From the NCBI GenBank assembly GCA_001769385.1, contig MEPB01000077.1:1-64000 (forward strand): a DNA stretch of 64,000 nt. Direction: 5' to 3'. A program made the translations under genes and the position numbers. Each line of letters opens with the position of its first letter. Position 1 is the stretch's first letter. The notes below the pieces were generated by a model. The model had not been told where the DNA came from and made no database searches. It worked only from the letters and a program-made list of their open reading frames with translations. The DNA is from Bacteroidetes bacterium RIFCSPLOWO2_12_FULL_35_15 (GTDB taxonomy: Bacteria > Bacteroidota > Bacteroidia > 2-12-FULL-35-15). Below, one piece after another: positions 17,680 to 26,397 of the stretch.

Positions 17680-19371
17680 CTATCTCGTATATCTTCTTTT
17701 TCGAATTCTGTCGTTTATAATTCCAAAGAATAAAATAATAAATAAAGGTAATAGGGTATTTATTAATTGCCACTTTACGCGTTCGTTCTTCAATTTTTTC
17801 TTATCCAACAAACGCAATGTTAACTCACGTGAACGAACACTTATTAAACCCGAATCATCACATAAGTAATTAATACAGTTCAAAATAAAATTTTTGTTCC
17901 CGTAGGTTCGATTGGTATATTTATCGAATCCAAGAGGAAAAGCTTTTCCTGTTGAATATTGATAATCATTTTGTATGATATCCCCATCAGAAATAATGAT
18001 CATTTTGTTGTTGACACCTTGATCTTTAAAGCCAATGGCACTATCATTGACAATATTAGGAGCCATACGATTTTTAAAAACCGATTCGAATTCTCCTTCT
18101 AAAAGAACTGCAACAGGCTGATATGAATCCATGAACTGTGTTTCATCGGGTTGCATATTTACCATTCGCAGGTCAATACGAACAGGAGAATTGATAATCT
18201 TTGAATATTTTGATGTGCGCAATAAAATAGTTTTTTTAATTCCTTGTGCTGCCACTGTATCAATACTTGAAACATAATCAAATTTAATCAGGTCCAGATT
18301 TTTTACGATAGGATGATTTCCTGTTGGAGTAATTAATGGCGACAATATCCAAGGCATTAATTCCAACCGCGCTTGCTGACCACGTAATGCTTTATTAATA
18401 GGAATAGCAGAGGCCTGCATATCAAATACCAAATTAGGATTCAAGCGTACTCCATATTTAAAAAACATATCTTCCAGTTTCAGATCGTAAGGCACAGCCA
18501 ATGTTCCGCCATTTTTACGCAAACTATCAATACTGGTATAGAGGGGATCTATCGCCCAAAGTATTTTACCGCCTTTCATTACAAACTGATCAATAATAAA
18601 CTTGTCCTTCTCTGTAAAAGCAGAATCCGGTTTAGCTATAATTAAAGCACTTAATCCACTTAAGCCCTTTAATTGTTCATTAATTTTTACACGTTTTATT
18701 TTATAGAATTTCCCTAACGACTCTGAAATATCTTTAACAGAAAGTGTATCCAGTTCATCATGTCCGTCAAGGAAACCAATAGTAGGTCTAACTGCAATAC
18801 TTAAGTTACGGATACAACTGGCAAACTCATACTCGAGCGCCTGAACAGAATTATTCAGTTGTGCTTCGGGGGCTTCTCCTAATTGTGTTTTTAATAATTG
18901 CCATGGCATTTCCCGACCTTTATAGGAGACAATTGCTCCCGGCCAAACAAGTTGTTGGGTAGTACCACTTTCAGTTTTGTCTTCTACATTGAAAGGCTGT
19001 AAGCCCTTATTGAAAAGCTGTTTATAAACTTCATTCTGTTGTTTTTTATCAGGATTTGCAGATGGGTTGATAAATTCATACTCTATATTCTCATTAGAAT
19101 AGGCGCGAAACTCATCCAGCATTTCTTTTGTTGAAGTACGTAATTGTTTGAACCCGGCATTTAGTTCATCGCCATCTAAATATACTTTTACATAAACCAC
19201 ATCATTCAGATCGCCTAATAAATTTTTAGTAGCATCAGATAAGGTGTAACGTTTTTCAGAGGTAAGATCGAAACGATGAAATACAAACGAGCCCACAAAA
19301 TTTAGCAATATCACAATGATGATAGCCAAACCTAATGCTGTTAAATCCCGTTTTTTATTTCTTTTATTCAT
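17680..19371 (-). CDS. gldG: Gliding motility ABC transporter auxiliary/substrate-binding protein GldG
   Basis: 563 residues. An N-terminal helix (ALGLAIIIVILLNFVGSFVFHRFDLTSEKRYTLS, a hallmark of GldG and ABC-type_uncharacterised proteins, given only for its pattern) leads into a DUF4350/GldG-type region with YVKVYLDGDELNAGFKQL, PTIGFLDGHDELD, GGKILWAIDPL, and a C-terminal helix (LINTLLPLFIILFFGII) ending in basic residues. GldG works with GldF and GldA in an ABC complex needed for gliding in Flavobacterium johnsoniae. It is next to gldF in the same direction, with a 197-base spacer holding repeats. Confidence 0.93.
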   Translation of the reverse strand: MNKRNKKRDLTALGLAIIIVILLNFVGSFVFHRFDLTSEKRYTLSDATKNLLGDLNDVVYVKVYLDGDELNAGFKQLRTSTKEMLDEFRAYSNENIEYEFINPSANPDKKQQNEVYKQLFNKGLQPFNVEDKTESGTTQQLVWPGAIVSYKGREMPWQLLKTQLGEAPEAQLNNSVQALEYEFASCIRNLSIAVRPTIGFLDGHDELDTLSVKDISESLGKFYKIKRVKINEQLKGLSGLSALIIAKPDSAFTEKDKFIIDQFVMKGGKILWAIDPLYTSIDSLRKNGGTLAVPYDLKLEDMFFKYGVRLNPNLVFDMQASAIPINKALRGQQARLELMPWILSPLITPTGNHPIVKNLDLIKFDYVSSIDTVAAQGIKKTILLRTSKYSKIINSPVRIDLRMVNMQPDETQFMDSYQPVAVLLEGEFESVFKNRMAPNIVNDSAIGFKDQGVNNKMIIISDGDIIQNDYQYSTGKAFPLGFDKYTNRTYGNKNFILNCINYLCDDSGLISVRSRELTLRLLDKKKLKNERVKWQLINTLLPLFIILFFGIINDRIRKRRYTR

Positions 19372-19375
19372 ATGC

Positions 19376-19425
19376 TACGAATTACGCCCTTCGACACACT
19401 CAGGGTGACACGAATTACGAATCTA
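19376..19425. repeat. ACGAATTAC direct repeats flanking a REP-like half element
   Basis: ACGAATTACG at about 19378 and ACGAATTACGAAT at about 19411 flank CCCTTCGACACACTCAGGGT, a half of the TCGACAAACTCAGG-type repeat seen near 36540. Similar ACGAAT units reappear at 47508-47535, between two other genes. Confidence 0.5.
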
Positions 19426-19568
19426 TGTGTGATAAAAAATCGTTGCCCTTGTTTAAATTTTTTTTAGTTTCCTCTCAAATCTTCCCTATTTCACCCAATC
19501 TCCAAATCCGCTTTTTCTTCCTTCCTTAATTCTCTATTTCAAAAATTCTAAAATTCTCTATTTCCCTT

Positions 19569-20300
19569 TTACCATTTCCTACTCTCCAAAACGGTGCGTG
19601 TTCCGAAAATAAACAGAACAATCAAACTCGCAAAATAAATAACATCACGTGTATCAATCACACCACGGCTCATAGACACATAATGACTATTGATGCCCAA
19701 TGCAAGAATGATATTATCAATTTTTCCAAACAAGGCAAAAGAACTTAAAAAATCGAAACCGGTATAGATCATAAAACTGAGGAATACCGCCAAAATAAAT
19801 GATACTACCTGGTTATCTGTTATCGCTGAAGCAAAAATTCCAATAGAAACAAAAGCTGCTCCTAAAAATAATAATCCGATATAAGAACCCCACATTCCTC
19901 CGGTATCAATATTACCAATAGGATTACCTAAACGGTGAATGGAGTAATAATAGATCAACGTGGGCAACAAGGAAAATAAAACCAAAACGAATCCTGCAAA
20001 ATATTTTGCAAGAATTATTTGCAGATCTGTTAATGGGCGAGTCAATAATAATTCGATAGTACCGGCTTTTTTCTCATCGGCAAACGAACGCATGGTAATA
20101 GCCGGGATCAAAAATAAAAACACCCAGGGAGCAATAATGAAGAGTGGTTCGATAGTAGCATAACCATTATCCAGCACATTTGAATCACTTTTCCAAACCC
20201 ACATCGACAAACTTATCACCAACAAAAAAACAATGATGGTAATATATCCGATCAGGGAACTTAAAAAACTACGTATTTCCTTTTTTAATAATGTGTACAT
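19569..20300 (-). CDS. gldF: Gliding motility ABC transporter permease GldF
   Basis: 243 residues and six helices, the usual GldF size. The start MYTLLKKEIRSFLSSLIGYI, the FLIPAITMRSFADEKKAGTIELLLTRP block (the ABC-2 permease signature, given in part) and the end GTRTVLESRKW fit the family. GldF forms the membrane part of the Gld ABC complex; the ATPase GldA is not in the window. The divergent gap to lysC is 140 bases. Confidence 0.95.
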   Translation of the reverse strand: MYTLLKKEIRSFLSSLIGYITIIVFLLVISLSMWVWKSDSNVLDNGYATIEPLFIIAPWVFLFLIPAITMRSFADEKKAGTIELLLTRPLTDLQIILAKYFAGFVLVLFSLLPTLIYYYSIHRLGNPIGNIDTGGMWGSYIGLLFLGAAFVSIGIFASAITDNQVVSFILAVFLSFMIYTGFDFLSSFALFGKIDNIILALGINSHYVSMSRGVIDTRDVIYFASLIVLFIFGTRTVLESRKW

Positions 20301-20440
20301 AAATAGGTTGCAAAAATACTATTTAAAACTTAAGGTGGGGATGTTTTTTATAGAGCGAAAATACAAATTTTTGCATGAGGATTCGGCAATTATTCTAATT
20401 TTACATGTCATTAATTTGTTAATAAGTGTTAAGTAAAAAA

Positions 20441-21751
20441 ATGAAAGTTTTAAAATTTGGAGGAACCTCTGTAGGTTCAGCAGAACGTATGCATGCGCTG
20501 GTTCATTTAATTAATGAGGACGCTGTAAAAATTATTGTCTTATCCGCCATGAGTGGCACCACAAATAGTTTAGTTGAAATTGCTACTGTTTTATATGCAA
20601 AGCAAAATCAGATAGCCCGGCAATTGATTGATGAGCTGGAAAATAAATATAAGGAGGTTATAAAACAACTTTATAAAACTGAAACCTCTTTAAACAAAGG
20701 AAAAGAATTACTCGATTCGCATTTTAATTATTTACGTTCCTTCACCATGGATCTGTTTACCGTGAATGAAGAGCGTGCTATACTTGCTCAAGGCGAATTG
20801 CTTTCTACTGCCCTGTTTCATTTTTATTTAGAAGAAATTGAAATCGATTCGGTTCTACTTCCTGCCTTAAATTTTATGCGGATTGATGAAAATGAAGAAC
20901 CTGATCTAAAATATATTGAAGCAAACATTCAGGCAGAACTGGCAAAATATCCAAACACAAAATTATTTATTACTCAAGGCTACATTTGCAGAAATGCGTT
21001 TGGTGAAATTGATAATTTAAAACGTGGCGGAAGTGATTATACCGCTACTATTATCGGTGCAGCCATACGATCGGAGGAGATCCAGATCTGGACGGATATT
21101 GATGGCATGCACAATAATGACCCGCGTATTGTAGATAAAACACATCCTATTGCTGAATTATCATTTGACGAAGCAGCCGAGTTAGCTTATTTTGGGGCAA
21201 AAATTCTACATCCTACCTGTATTCTTCCTGCACAACTGCGTAACATTCCTGTACGTTTGTTAAATACCATGCAACCCGCTGCAAAAGGAACATTGATCAG
21301 TTCAAAAACCACAGGAGACAGTATTAAAGCGGTTGCAGCAAAAGATGGAATCACCGCTATCAAAATAAAATCCGGACGAATGTTATTGGCCTATGGTTTT
21401 TTACGTGCCGTGTTTGAAATTTTTGAACGTTATAAAACACCTATCGACATGATCACCACTTCTGAAGTAGCGGTTTCATTAACGATCGACAACACTAAAA
21501 ATTTAGATGCCATAAAAAAAGAATTAGAAGAATTTTGCAGTATTGAAGTTGATTCAGACTTAACAATTGTTTGTATTGTAGGAAGTTTCACAGCAGAAAA
21601 ACAAGGGTATGCCTTGCGAATTTTTGATGCATTAAAAAACATTCCGATCCGAATGATCTCGTATGGTGGAAGCGAAAATAATATTTCTATTCTTGTGGAC
21701 ACAAAATTAAAAAAAGATGCGCTGGTGGCCTTGAATAAAGGATTGTTCTAA
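20441..21751 (+). CDS. lysC: Aspartate kinase (monofunctional, lysine-sensitive type)
   Basis: 436 residues from ATG 20441, which puts KFGGTSVG at residues 4-11; a GTG five codons upstream is less likely. KRGGSDYTATIIGAA and the IWTDIDGMHNNDPR motif mark the kinase domain. The C-terminal third has two ACT domains (ITAIKIKSGRML, FTAEKQGYALRIFDAL). It phosphorylates aspartate, the first step to lysine, diaminopimelate, threonine and methionine. lysA lies 193 bases downstream, so the pair serves the DAP/lysine branch. No homoserine dehydrogenase domain is fused. Confidence 0.96.
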   Translation: MKVLKFGGTSVGSAERMHALVHLINEDAVKIIVLSAMSGTTNSLVEIATVLYAKQNQIARQLIDELENKYKEVIKQLYKTETSLNKGKELLDSHFNYLRSFTMDLFTVNEERAILAQGELLSTALFHFYLEEIEIDSVLLPALNFMRIDENEEPDLKYIEANIQAELAKYPNTKLFITQGYICRNAFGEIDNLKRGGSDYTATIIGAAIRSEEIQIWTDIDGMHNNDPRIVDKTHPIAELSFDEAAELAYFGAKILHPTCILPAQLRNIPVRLLNTMQPAAKGTLISSKTTGDSIKAVAAKDGITAIKIKSGRMLLAYGFLRAVFEIFERYKTPIDMITTSEVAVSLTIDNTKNLDAIKKELEEFCSIEVDSDLTIVCIVGSFTAEKQGYALRIFDALKNIPIRMISYGGSENNISILVDTKLKKDALVALNKGLF

Positions 21752-21768
21752 AAACATCTCCCCTTAAT

Positions 21769-21789
21769 CCCCTCTCCACAAGAGAGGGG
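21769..21789. repeat. CCCCTCTC hairpin repeat after lysC
   Basis: CCCCTCTC and GAGAGGGG flank a five-base loop. The family recurs at 27926 and, degenerate, at about 60064. It may also act as a weak terminator but lacks a T run. Confidence 0.6.
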
Positions 21790-21842
21790 GCGTTAATTAA
21801 AAAAAATAATTATAAAAATTGCACAAAAAAATATATTTCAAA

Positions 21843-21912
21843 TGTCATTTCGAGCAAAAAGAGAAAATCTTCCTAATTAAAACAAGATGTCTCCACTATG
21901 GTCGGAATAACA
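21843..21912. repeat. Degenerate REP-like repeat between lysC and lysA
   Basis: Starts TGTCATTTCGAGCAAAAAGAG and ends TATGGTCGGAATAACA. These outer ends are inverted relatives of GTCATTTCGACC. Much of the 193-base gap is this repeat and the hairpin before it. Confidence 0.5.
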
Positions 21913-21944
21913 AGTAGATAAGATACAAACACTTTTTAATAAAA

Positions 21945-23162
21945 ATGTTCGAACAAGATATAGTAAATAAATTCAAAAATATTCCTACTCCTTTTTATTA
22001 TTACGATGTAGAAGTGCTGAAACAAACACTTCAACAAGTAAAAGCAGAAAGTGATAAGTATAATTTCAATGTGCATTACGCATTAAAAGCGAATGCCAAT
22101 AATGAGATATTGAACATCATCAAAACATTTAATTTCGGTGCTGATTGTGTAAGTGGTAACGAAGTAAAAAAAGCGGTTGAATGTGGTTATGCTTCCGAAC
22201 ATATTGTTTTTGCAGGTGTTGGCAAAAGTGATGCGGAGATAAATTTTGCATTGGATCATAACATCTTTTGTTTTAATTGCGAAAGTTTACAAGAGCTGGA
22301 AGTAATTAATGAATTGGCAAATGCAAAAAACAAAACGGCAAATGTTGCTTTACGGATCAATCCGAATGTAAATGCAAACACACATAAATACATTACCACC
22401 GGCTTGGAAGAAAACAAATTCGGGATCAATTTATGGGAACTGGAATCGGTTGTGAATGCATTGACCGGCTTAAAAAACATTCAACTAATTGGTTTGCATT
22501 TTCACATCGGTTCACAAATTACAGATCTGAGTTCATTTAAAAGTTTGTGTATGCGCGTGAACGAAATTCAATCGTGGTTTGTGAGTCATAAGATAAAGTT
22601 CGAAAATATTAATGTTGGTGGTGGATTGGGTGTTGATTATCATGAACCCGACAAAAACCTGATTGCGGATTTTGCAGCTTACTTTAAATTATTTAATGAT
22701 TTTTTAGAACTGCGTCCCGGACAAAAAGTACATTTCGAATTAGGAAGAGCCATTGTTGCCCAATGTGGAACACTCATCTCCAAAGTGCTGTACATTAAAA
22801 AAGGAGTAAATACCAACTTCGCCATTTTAGATGCCGGCATGACGGAATTGATGCGACCTGCGTTGTATCAGGCATATCATAAGATTGAAAACATTTCGAA
22901 AGAGAATAAAGTCAATAGACAAAAGACAATAGACAAAAACCTAAAACCCAATATCCAATATCCAATATCCAATATCTTCAAGTATGATGTGGTAGGGCCG
23001 ATCTGTGAAAGCTCCGATTGTTTTGGAAAAGCAGTTAATTTACCGGAAACATTTCGAGGAGACCTTATCGCGATTCGAACAGCTGGAGCTTATGGTGAAG
23101 TAATGAGTTCGGGATATAATTTAAGAGATAGAGTGAAGAATTTTTATTCGGATAAACTATAA
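21945..23162 (+). CDS. lysA: Diaminopimelate decarboxylase with in-frame repeat insertion
   Basis: 405 residues. A PLP-dependent fold III enzyme that decarboxylates meso-diaminopimelate to lysine. The PLP lysine is K48 in VHYALKANAN; HIGSQ, NVGGGLGVDY, FELGRAIVAQCG and CESSDCFGK are the expected active-site blocks. Residues about 323-344 are extra for the family: they are encoded by a low-complexity DNA array (22911-22976) sitting just before YDVVGPICES. The insertion keeps frame and all catalytic motifs remain, so the enzyme may work with a longer loop. Confidence 0.95.
   Translation: MFEQDIVNKFKNIPTPFYYYDVEVLKQTLQQVKAESDKYNFNVHYALKANANNEILNIIKTFNFGADCVSGNEVKKAVECGYASEHIVFAGVGKSDAEINFALDHNIFCFNCESLQELEVINELANAKNKTANVALRINPNVNANTHKYITTGLEENKFGINLWELESVVNALTGLKNIQLIGLHFHIGSQITDLSSFKSLCMRVNEIQSWFVSHKIKFENINVGGGLGVDYHEPDKNLIADFAAYFKLFNDFLELRPGQKVHFELGRAIVAQCGTLISKVLYIKKGVNTNFAILDAGMTELMRPALYQAYHKIENISKENKVNRQKTIDKNLKPNIQYPISNIFKYDVVGPICESSDCFGKAVNLPETFRGDLIAIRTAGAYGEVMSSGYNLRDRVKNFYSDKL
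22911..22976 (+). repeat. Simple repeat array inside lysA
   Basis: GTCAATAGACAAAAGACAAT and then CCAATATCCAATATCCAAT: two kinds of 7-8 base direct repeats in 66 bases (22 codons by eye). It is translated as a Lys/Asn/Pro/Ile stretch. Related CCAACATCC-type units are in the first phosphatase gene. Confidence 0.75.
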
Positions 23163-23171
23163 ATCAACAAT

Positions 23172-23702
23172 ATGAATTTATTGAATCAATTAGATCCAAG
23201 GTTGGGGAATTGGGTTTTCAAAAATTTAAAGAAAGCCGAAATTATCCTATTGATTGTTATTGCCTTAGGTTTAATTATAAAGATGTTAGAATTAAAATTT
23301 GGAGGAATTCTAATAGTCCTTTCAACTTCAACATTAGCAGTATTTTATTTTTGGAGGGCAAATACAATTTTTGAAAACATTGGGCCAATGGAACGGTTTT
23401 TCAATAAATTATTACCATTTACCTGGAGTATATCGGTTACAGGTATTTTGTTTTTAATTCAGGGCTGGCCTGGTTCAGCACCTATGTTGATTGTTAGTTC
23501 CTTAATGCAATTAGTAGTTCTGATTGCTCTTTTATTTACGAAAGAAAAAGGATCTATGGAATACAAAAGAGTTGATAAAAGTCTATTATTAAGATCGATT
23601 ATTATTGCAAGTCTTGCCATTTCATTGCATTTCTGTCCGAAAGAAATCTTGATCCGATATCACATTATTTCTCAACAACAGCAAATTTCAGATAGAAAAT
23701 AA
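23172..23702 (+). CDS. Hypothetical membrane protein
   Basis: 176 residues with four to five predicted membrane helices (AEIILLIVIALGLIIKMLEL, GGILIVLSTSTLAVFYFW, TWSISVTGILFLIQGWPGS, MLIVSSLMQLVVLIALLF). I do not recognise the family. The first two helices resemble in pattern the hydrophobic N-termini of GldL-like Bacteroidota membrane proteins, which is weak. It starts nine bases after lysA, so it is probably in the same transcript. A hairpin terminator follows directly. Confidence 0.6.
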   Translation: MNLLNQLDPRLGNWVFKNLKKAEIILLIVIALGLIIKMLELKFGGILIVLSTSTLAVFYFWRANTIFENIGPMERFFNKLLPFTWSISVTGILFLIQGWPGSAPMLIVSSLMQLVVLIALLFTKEKGSMEYKRVDKSLLLRSIIIASLAISLHFCPKEILIRYHIISQQQQISDRK

Positions 23703-23730
23703 AAATGCCCCCTAAAATCAGGAGGCATTT
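23703..23730. terminator. Bidirectional hairpin terminator
   Basis: AAATGCC and GGCATTT pair, with CCCT/AGGA extending the stem imperfectly. T-rich sequence follows on both strands, stronger on the minus strand. It separates the convergent membrane-protein and deoxynucleoside-kinase genes. Confidence 0.75.
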
Positions 23731-23751
23731 CGAATAAAATTTATTTTCTAT

Positions 23752-24378
23752 TTAAAACAATCCGTTTATCTCCGCATCAATTTTATTAATAATTGAACCT
23801 AAATCTTCAGGATTTTCAGAGAAGTTGTTATTATCAACATCTACTATCAATAGCTTTGCTCCCGGATGTTCCTGCTCGTAAGAAGTGATAAATGCTTCGT
23901 AACGCTCATTTAAACGTTTTAAATAATCCAGACGAATGGCATTTTCGTAATCACGACCACGCTTCTGAATTTGGTTTACCAACGTAGGAACGGAAGCTCG
24001 TAAATAGATCAATAGGTCAGGAGGAGATATAAATGACTCCATCAATTTGAAAAGTGCAAAATAATTTTCAAAATCACGGGTGGTCATTAGCCCCATCGCA
24101 TGTAGATTGGGAGCGAAAATATAGGCATCCTCATAAATGGTTCGGTCTTGTATTACCGTTTTACCCCCTTTGCGAATATCTTGTACTTGTCCGAAACGGC
24201 TGTTTAAAAAGTACACCTGCAGGTTGAATGACCAACGTTGCATTTCTTCATAAAAATCATTGAGGTATGGGTTATCATCAGCATCTTCAAAGTGTGGATG
24301 CCATTTGTAATGTTTTGCTAAAAGAGTAGTGAGAGTAGTTTTACCAGCTCCGATGTTTCCTGCTATGGCTATGTGCAT
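23752..24378 (-). CDS. Deoxynucleoside kinase
   Basis: 208 residues. P-loop GNIGAGKTT at residues 7-15, then the FEDADDNPYLNDFY segment (the ExxxNP-like signature of the dCK/dGK family), QVYFLNSRF, the DRTIYED motif with the catalytic acid and substrate Arg, and the RGRDYE lid. It phosphorylates deoxynucleosides in salvage; base preference (dA/dG/dC) cannot be fixed by eye. Single gene, divergent from the flavoprotein gene with a 235-base gap holding a strong palindrome. Confidence 0.92.
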   Translation of the reverse strand: MHIAIAGNIGAGKTTLTTLLAKHYKWHPHFEDADDNPYLNDFYEEMQRWSFNLQVYFLNSRFGQVQDIRKGGKTVIQDRTIYEDAYIFAPNLHAMGLMTTRDFENYFALFKLMESFISPPDLLIYLRASVPTLVNQIQKRGRDYENAIRLDYLKRLNERYEAFITSYEQEHPGAKLLIVDVDNNNFSENPEDLGSIINKIDAEINGLF

Positions 24379-24483
24379 AATTTAAAGTAGTATAATTTAA
24401 AACCGAAAACGAAAATACAAAATCTTATATGGTGGACAAGTAAAAAAATGCAAATTGTGAATAAGTTTTTTAAGGATGACCTC

Positions 24484-24549
24484 CACACTTTCTCGACTCC
24501 GCTCGAAATGACTGCGCACGGTCATTTCGAGCGGAGTCGAGAAGGTGTG
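24484..24549. repeat. Near-perfect 29-bp-arm palindrome, REP-like
   Basis: Two 29-base arms with one mismatch around an eight-base loop (TGCGCACG). The core arm is TCTCGACTCCGCTCGAAATG. It is the most complete REP-like palindrome in the window and lies in the divergent gap between the kinase and flavoprotein genes. Confidence 0.9.
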
Positions 24550-24613
24550 TGAGATATTTCGGGAGATATAAAACACTATCAAATGTTATTATTTCTATCT
24601 ACTTTTATAGCAA

Positions 24614-25813
24614 ATGAAAAAAACGATTGCAATAATTGGTGGAGGACCGGCAGCTCTTATGCTGGCAGCAGAACTCAACGAAGAAAAATTTGATGTGACT
24701 ATCTACGAACGCAATAATACCGCGGGAAGAAAATTTCTGGTAGCCGGTGACGGAGGATTTAACCTAACACATTCAGAAGAAATAGAACAATTTATTTCCC
24801 GCTACACTCCTGCTCCATTTTTTGAAAAGATCATTTCTTCATTCACAAATACTGATCTGCGAAATTGGTTTGCAAACATCGGAATACCAACAATTGTAGG
24901 AAGCAGTAAACGCGTTTTCCCCGAAAAAGGGATTAAACCAATTGAAGTTCTCAATGCAATTTTAGAAGTTTTGAAGAAAAATAATGTTGTCATAAAAACT
25001 CAACATTTCTGGAAAGGTTGGAATGCCGATAATGAACAGCTTTTTGAAAATAACAATCAAACAATAAAAGTAAAAGCTGATGTTGTTGTATTTGCATTAG
25101 GTGGTGCCAGCTGGAAAGCAACAGGTTCTGATGGTTCATGGACCAAGTCCTTTTCAGAAAAAGGAATTGAAATTATTCCATTTCAGGCCTCTAATTGTGC
25201 GTATGAAATAAAATGGAAAAATGATTTTCTTGCCATCACAGAAGGCAAATCGTTAAAAAACATTTCTTTAAAATGTGCGGATAAAGAAAAAAAAGGAGAA
25301 GTGGTTATTACAAAATTCGGTATTGAAGGAGGCGCTGTGTATGCCTTAAGTCCGCAGATCCGAAAACAATTAAATGAAAATAAAGAAGCCAGGCTCTTTA
25401 TTGATCTGAAACCTTCTTTAACTATCGAACAAATAAAAGACAAATTCATGGCACGTGGTAACCGTTCCATTAAAAAATTATTGATCGACCGTTTAAATCT
25501 GGATGATACTCAGATAGAACTTTTAAAAATCCTACTTACAAAAGAAGAATTTACAGACCTTGAATTACTTTCGGGAAAAATAAAAAACCTTCCACTCACT
25601 ATAAAATCTGCAGCTCCAATTGATGAAGCTATTTCAACTGTAGGAGGAATTTCGTTGGATGAAATTGACATTAATTTTCAATTAAAAAAATTATCGAATA
25701 ATTATGTAATTGGTGAAATGTTGGATTGGGATGCTCCAACAGGAGGTTATTTATTGCAAGGGTGTTTTAGTATGGGATATGTGTTGGCGCACCATTTAAA
25801 CCCAAAAGATTAA
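24614..25813 (+). CDS. HI0933/BaiN-like NAD(P)/FAD-dependent flavoprotein
   Basis: 399 residues. The FAD Rossmann motif IIGGGPAALMLAAEL is at residues 6-20, then YERNNTAGRKFLVAGDGGFNLTHSE (given for its pattern; the GGFNLTHS block separates a TIGR03862-like subgroup from the GNGRCNLT type). A mid-protein ALGGASWKATGSDG and C-terminal DWDAPTGGYLLQGCFSMG complete the second dinucleotide-binding half. The reaction is unknown; relatives reduce unsaturated bonds or act on tRNA/cofactors. A single-gene unit. Confidence 0.88.
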   Translation: MKKTIAIIGGGPAALMLAAELNEEKFDVTIYERNNTAGRKFLVAGDGGFNLTHSEEIEQFISRYTPAPFFEKIISSFTNTDLRNWFANIGIPTIVGSSKRVFPEKGIKPIEVLNAILEVLKKNNVVIKTQHFWKGWNADNEQLFENNNQTIKVKADVVVFALGGASWKATGSDGSWTKSFSEKGIEIIPFQASNCAYEIKWKNDFLAITEGKSLKNISLKCADKEKKGEVVITKFGIEGGAVYALSPQIRKQLNENKEARLFIDLKPSLTIEQIKDKFMARGNRSIKKLLIDRLNLDDTQIELLKILLTKEEFTDLELLSGKIKNLPLTIKSAAPIDEAISTVGGISLDEIDINFQLKKLSNNYVIGEMLDWDAPTGGYLLQGCFSMGYVLAHHLNPKD

Positions 25814-25817
25814 AATT

Positions 25818-26375
25818 TTAAGGAATTTTAAAATTTTGTTTGCTTTCTTTCAGCCTCTCTTTTTGTAAAACCAAATAAAGAGATCCGGCCATTAAGCCGA
25901 TCACACCTCCTAAATAGCTGAAATTATGAATACTCCCCACACAAATAAAACTATTTTTGTCAATTAAGTTTTCTGGTAAATACCAATTCACTTCCGTGTA
26001 TTGTAAATTAAATTTCCAGTACAAATAGCCTGCAATGCTTGTAAGTATAGTTATTGCAAACGTCAATCCGATGGTTTTAAAATACATCCTGTAAAGCAAA
26101 GGGTTGTATTTTAAGGGAAATAAAATGCTCCCGTACATTAAACCAATTGGTATTCCTGTCCACCAGGTTGCTTTAATTCCAACAATCAGAGCAGCGATGC
26201 GATGAGGCATTTGTAATTCCATTCCTTTCGGGATTAATCCAAATTGAATAAACTTGAATTTTGTATAATATTCATTGGAAATTGTATAGGTGATCTGATC
26301 GTGAATTATACCAAAAACACTTGCAATTAGAAGTGTAGCAATTATTACAAAAATAAATAATCGAACTTGTTGCAT
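25818..26375 (-). CDS. Hypothetical four-helix membrane protein
   Basis: 185 residues with membrane segments near 4-25, 70-95, 100-120 and 150-170. I recognise no family. Charged loops lie between helices 1 and 2 (QITYTISNEYYTKFKFIQFG) and between 3 and 4. It is convergent with the flavoprotein gene (five-base gap) and lies 22 bases downstream of murB in the same direction, so co-transcription with murB is likely. Confidence 0.6.
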   Translation of the reverse strand: MQQVRLFIFVIIATLLIASVFGIIHDQITYTISNEYYTKFKFIQFGLIPKGMELQMPHRIAALIVGIKATWWTGIPIGLMYGSILFPLKYNPLLYRMYFKTIGLTFAITILTSIAGYLYWKFNLQYTEVNWYLPENLIDKNSFICVGSIHNFSYLGGVIGLMAGSLYLVLQKERLKESKQNFKIP

Positions 26376-26397
26376 TGTTTTTTTTGTTTAAAACAGA

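Noticed and set aside
24397-24582. 61-residue minus-strand frame
   Set aside because: It covers the 29-bp-arm palindrome and has no other support.
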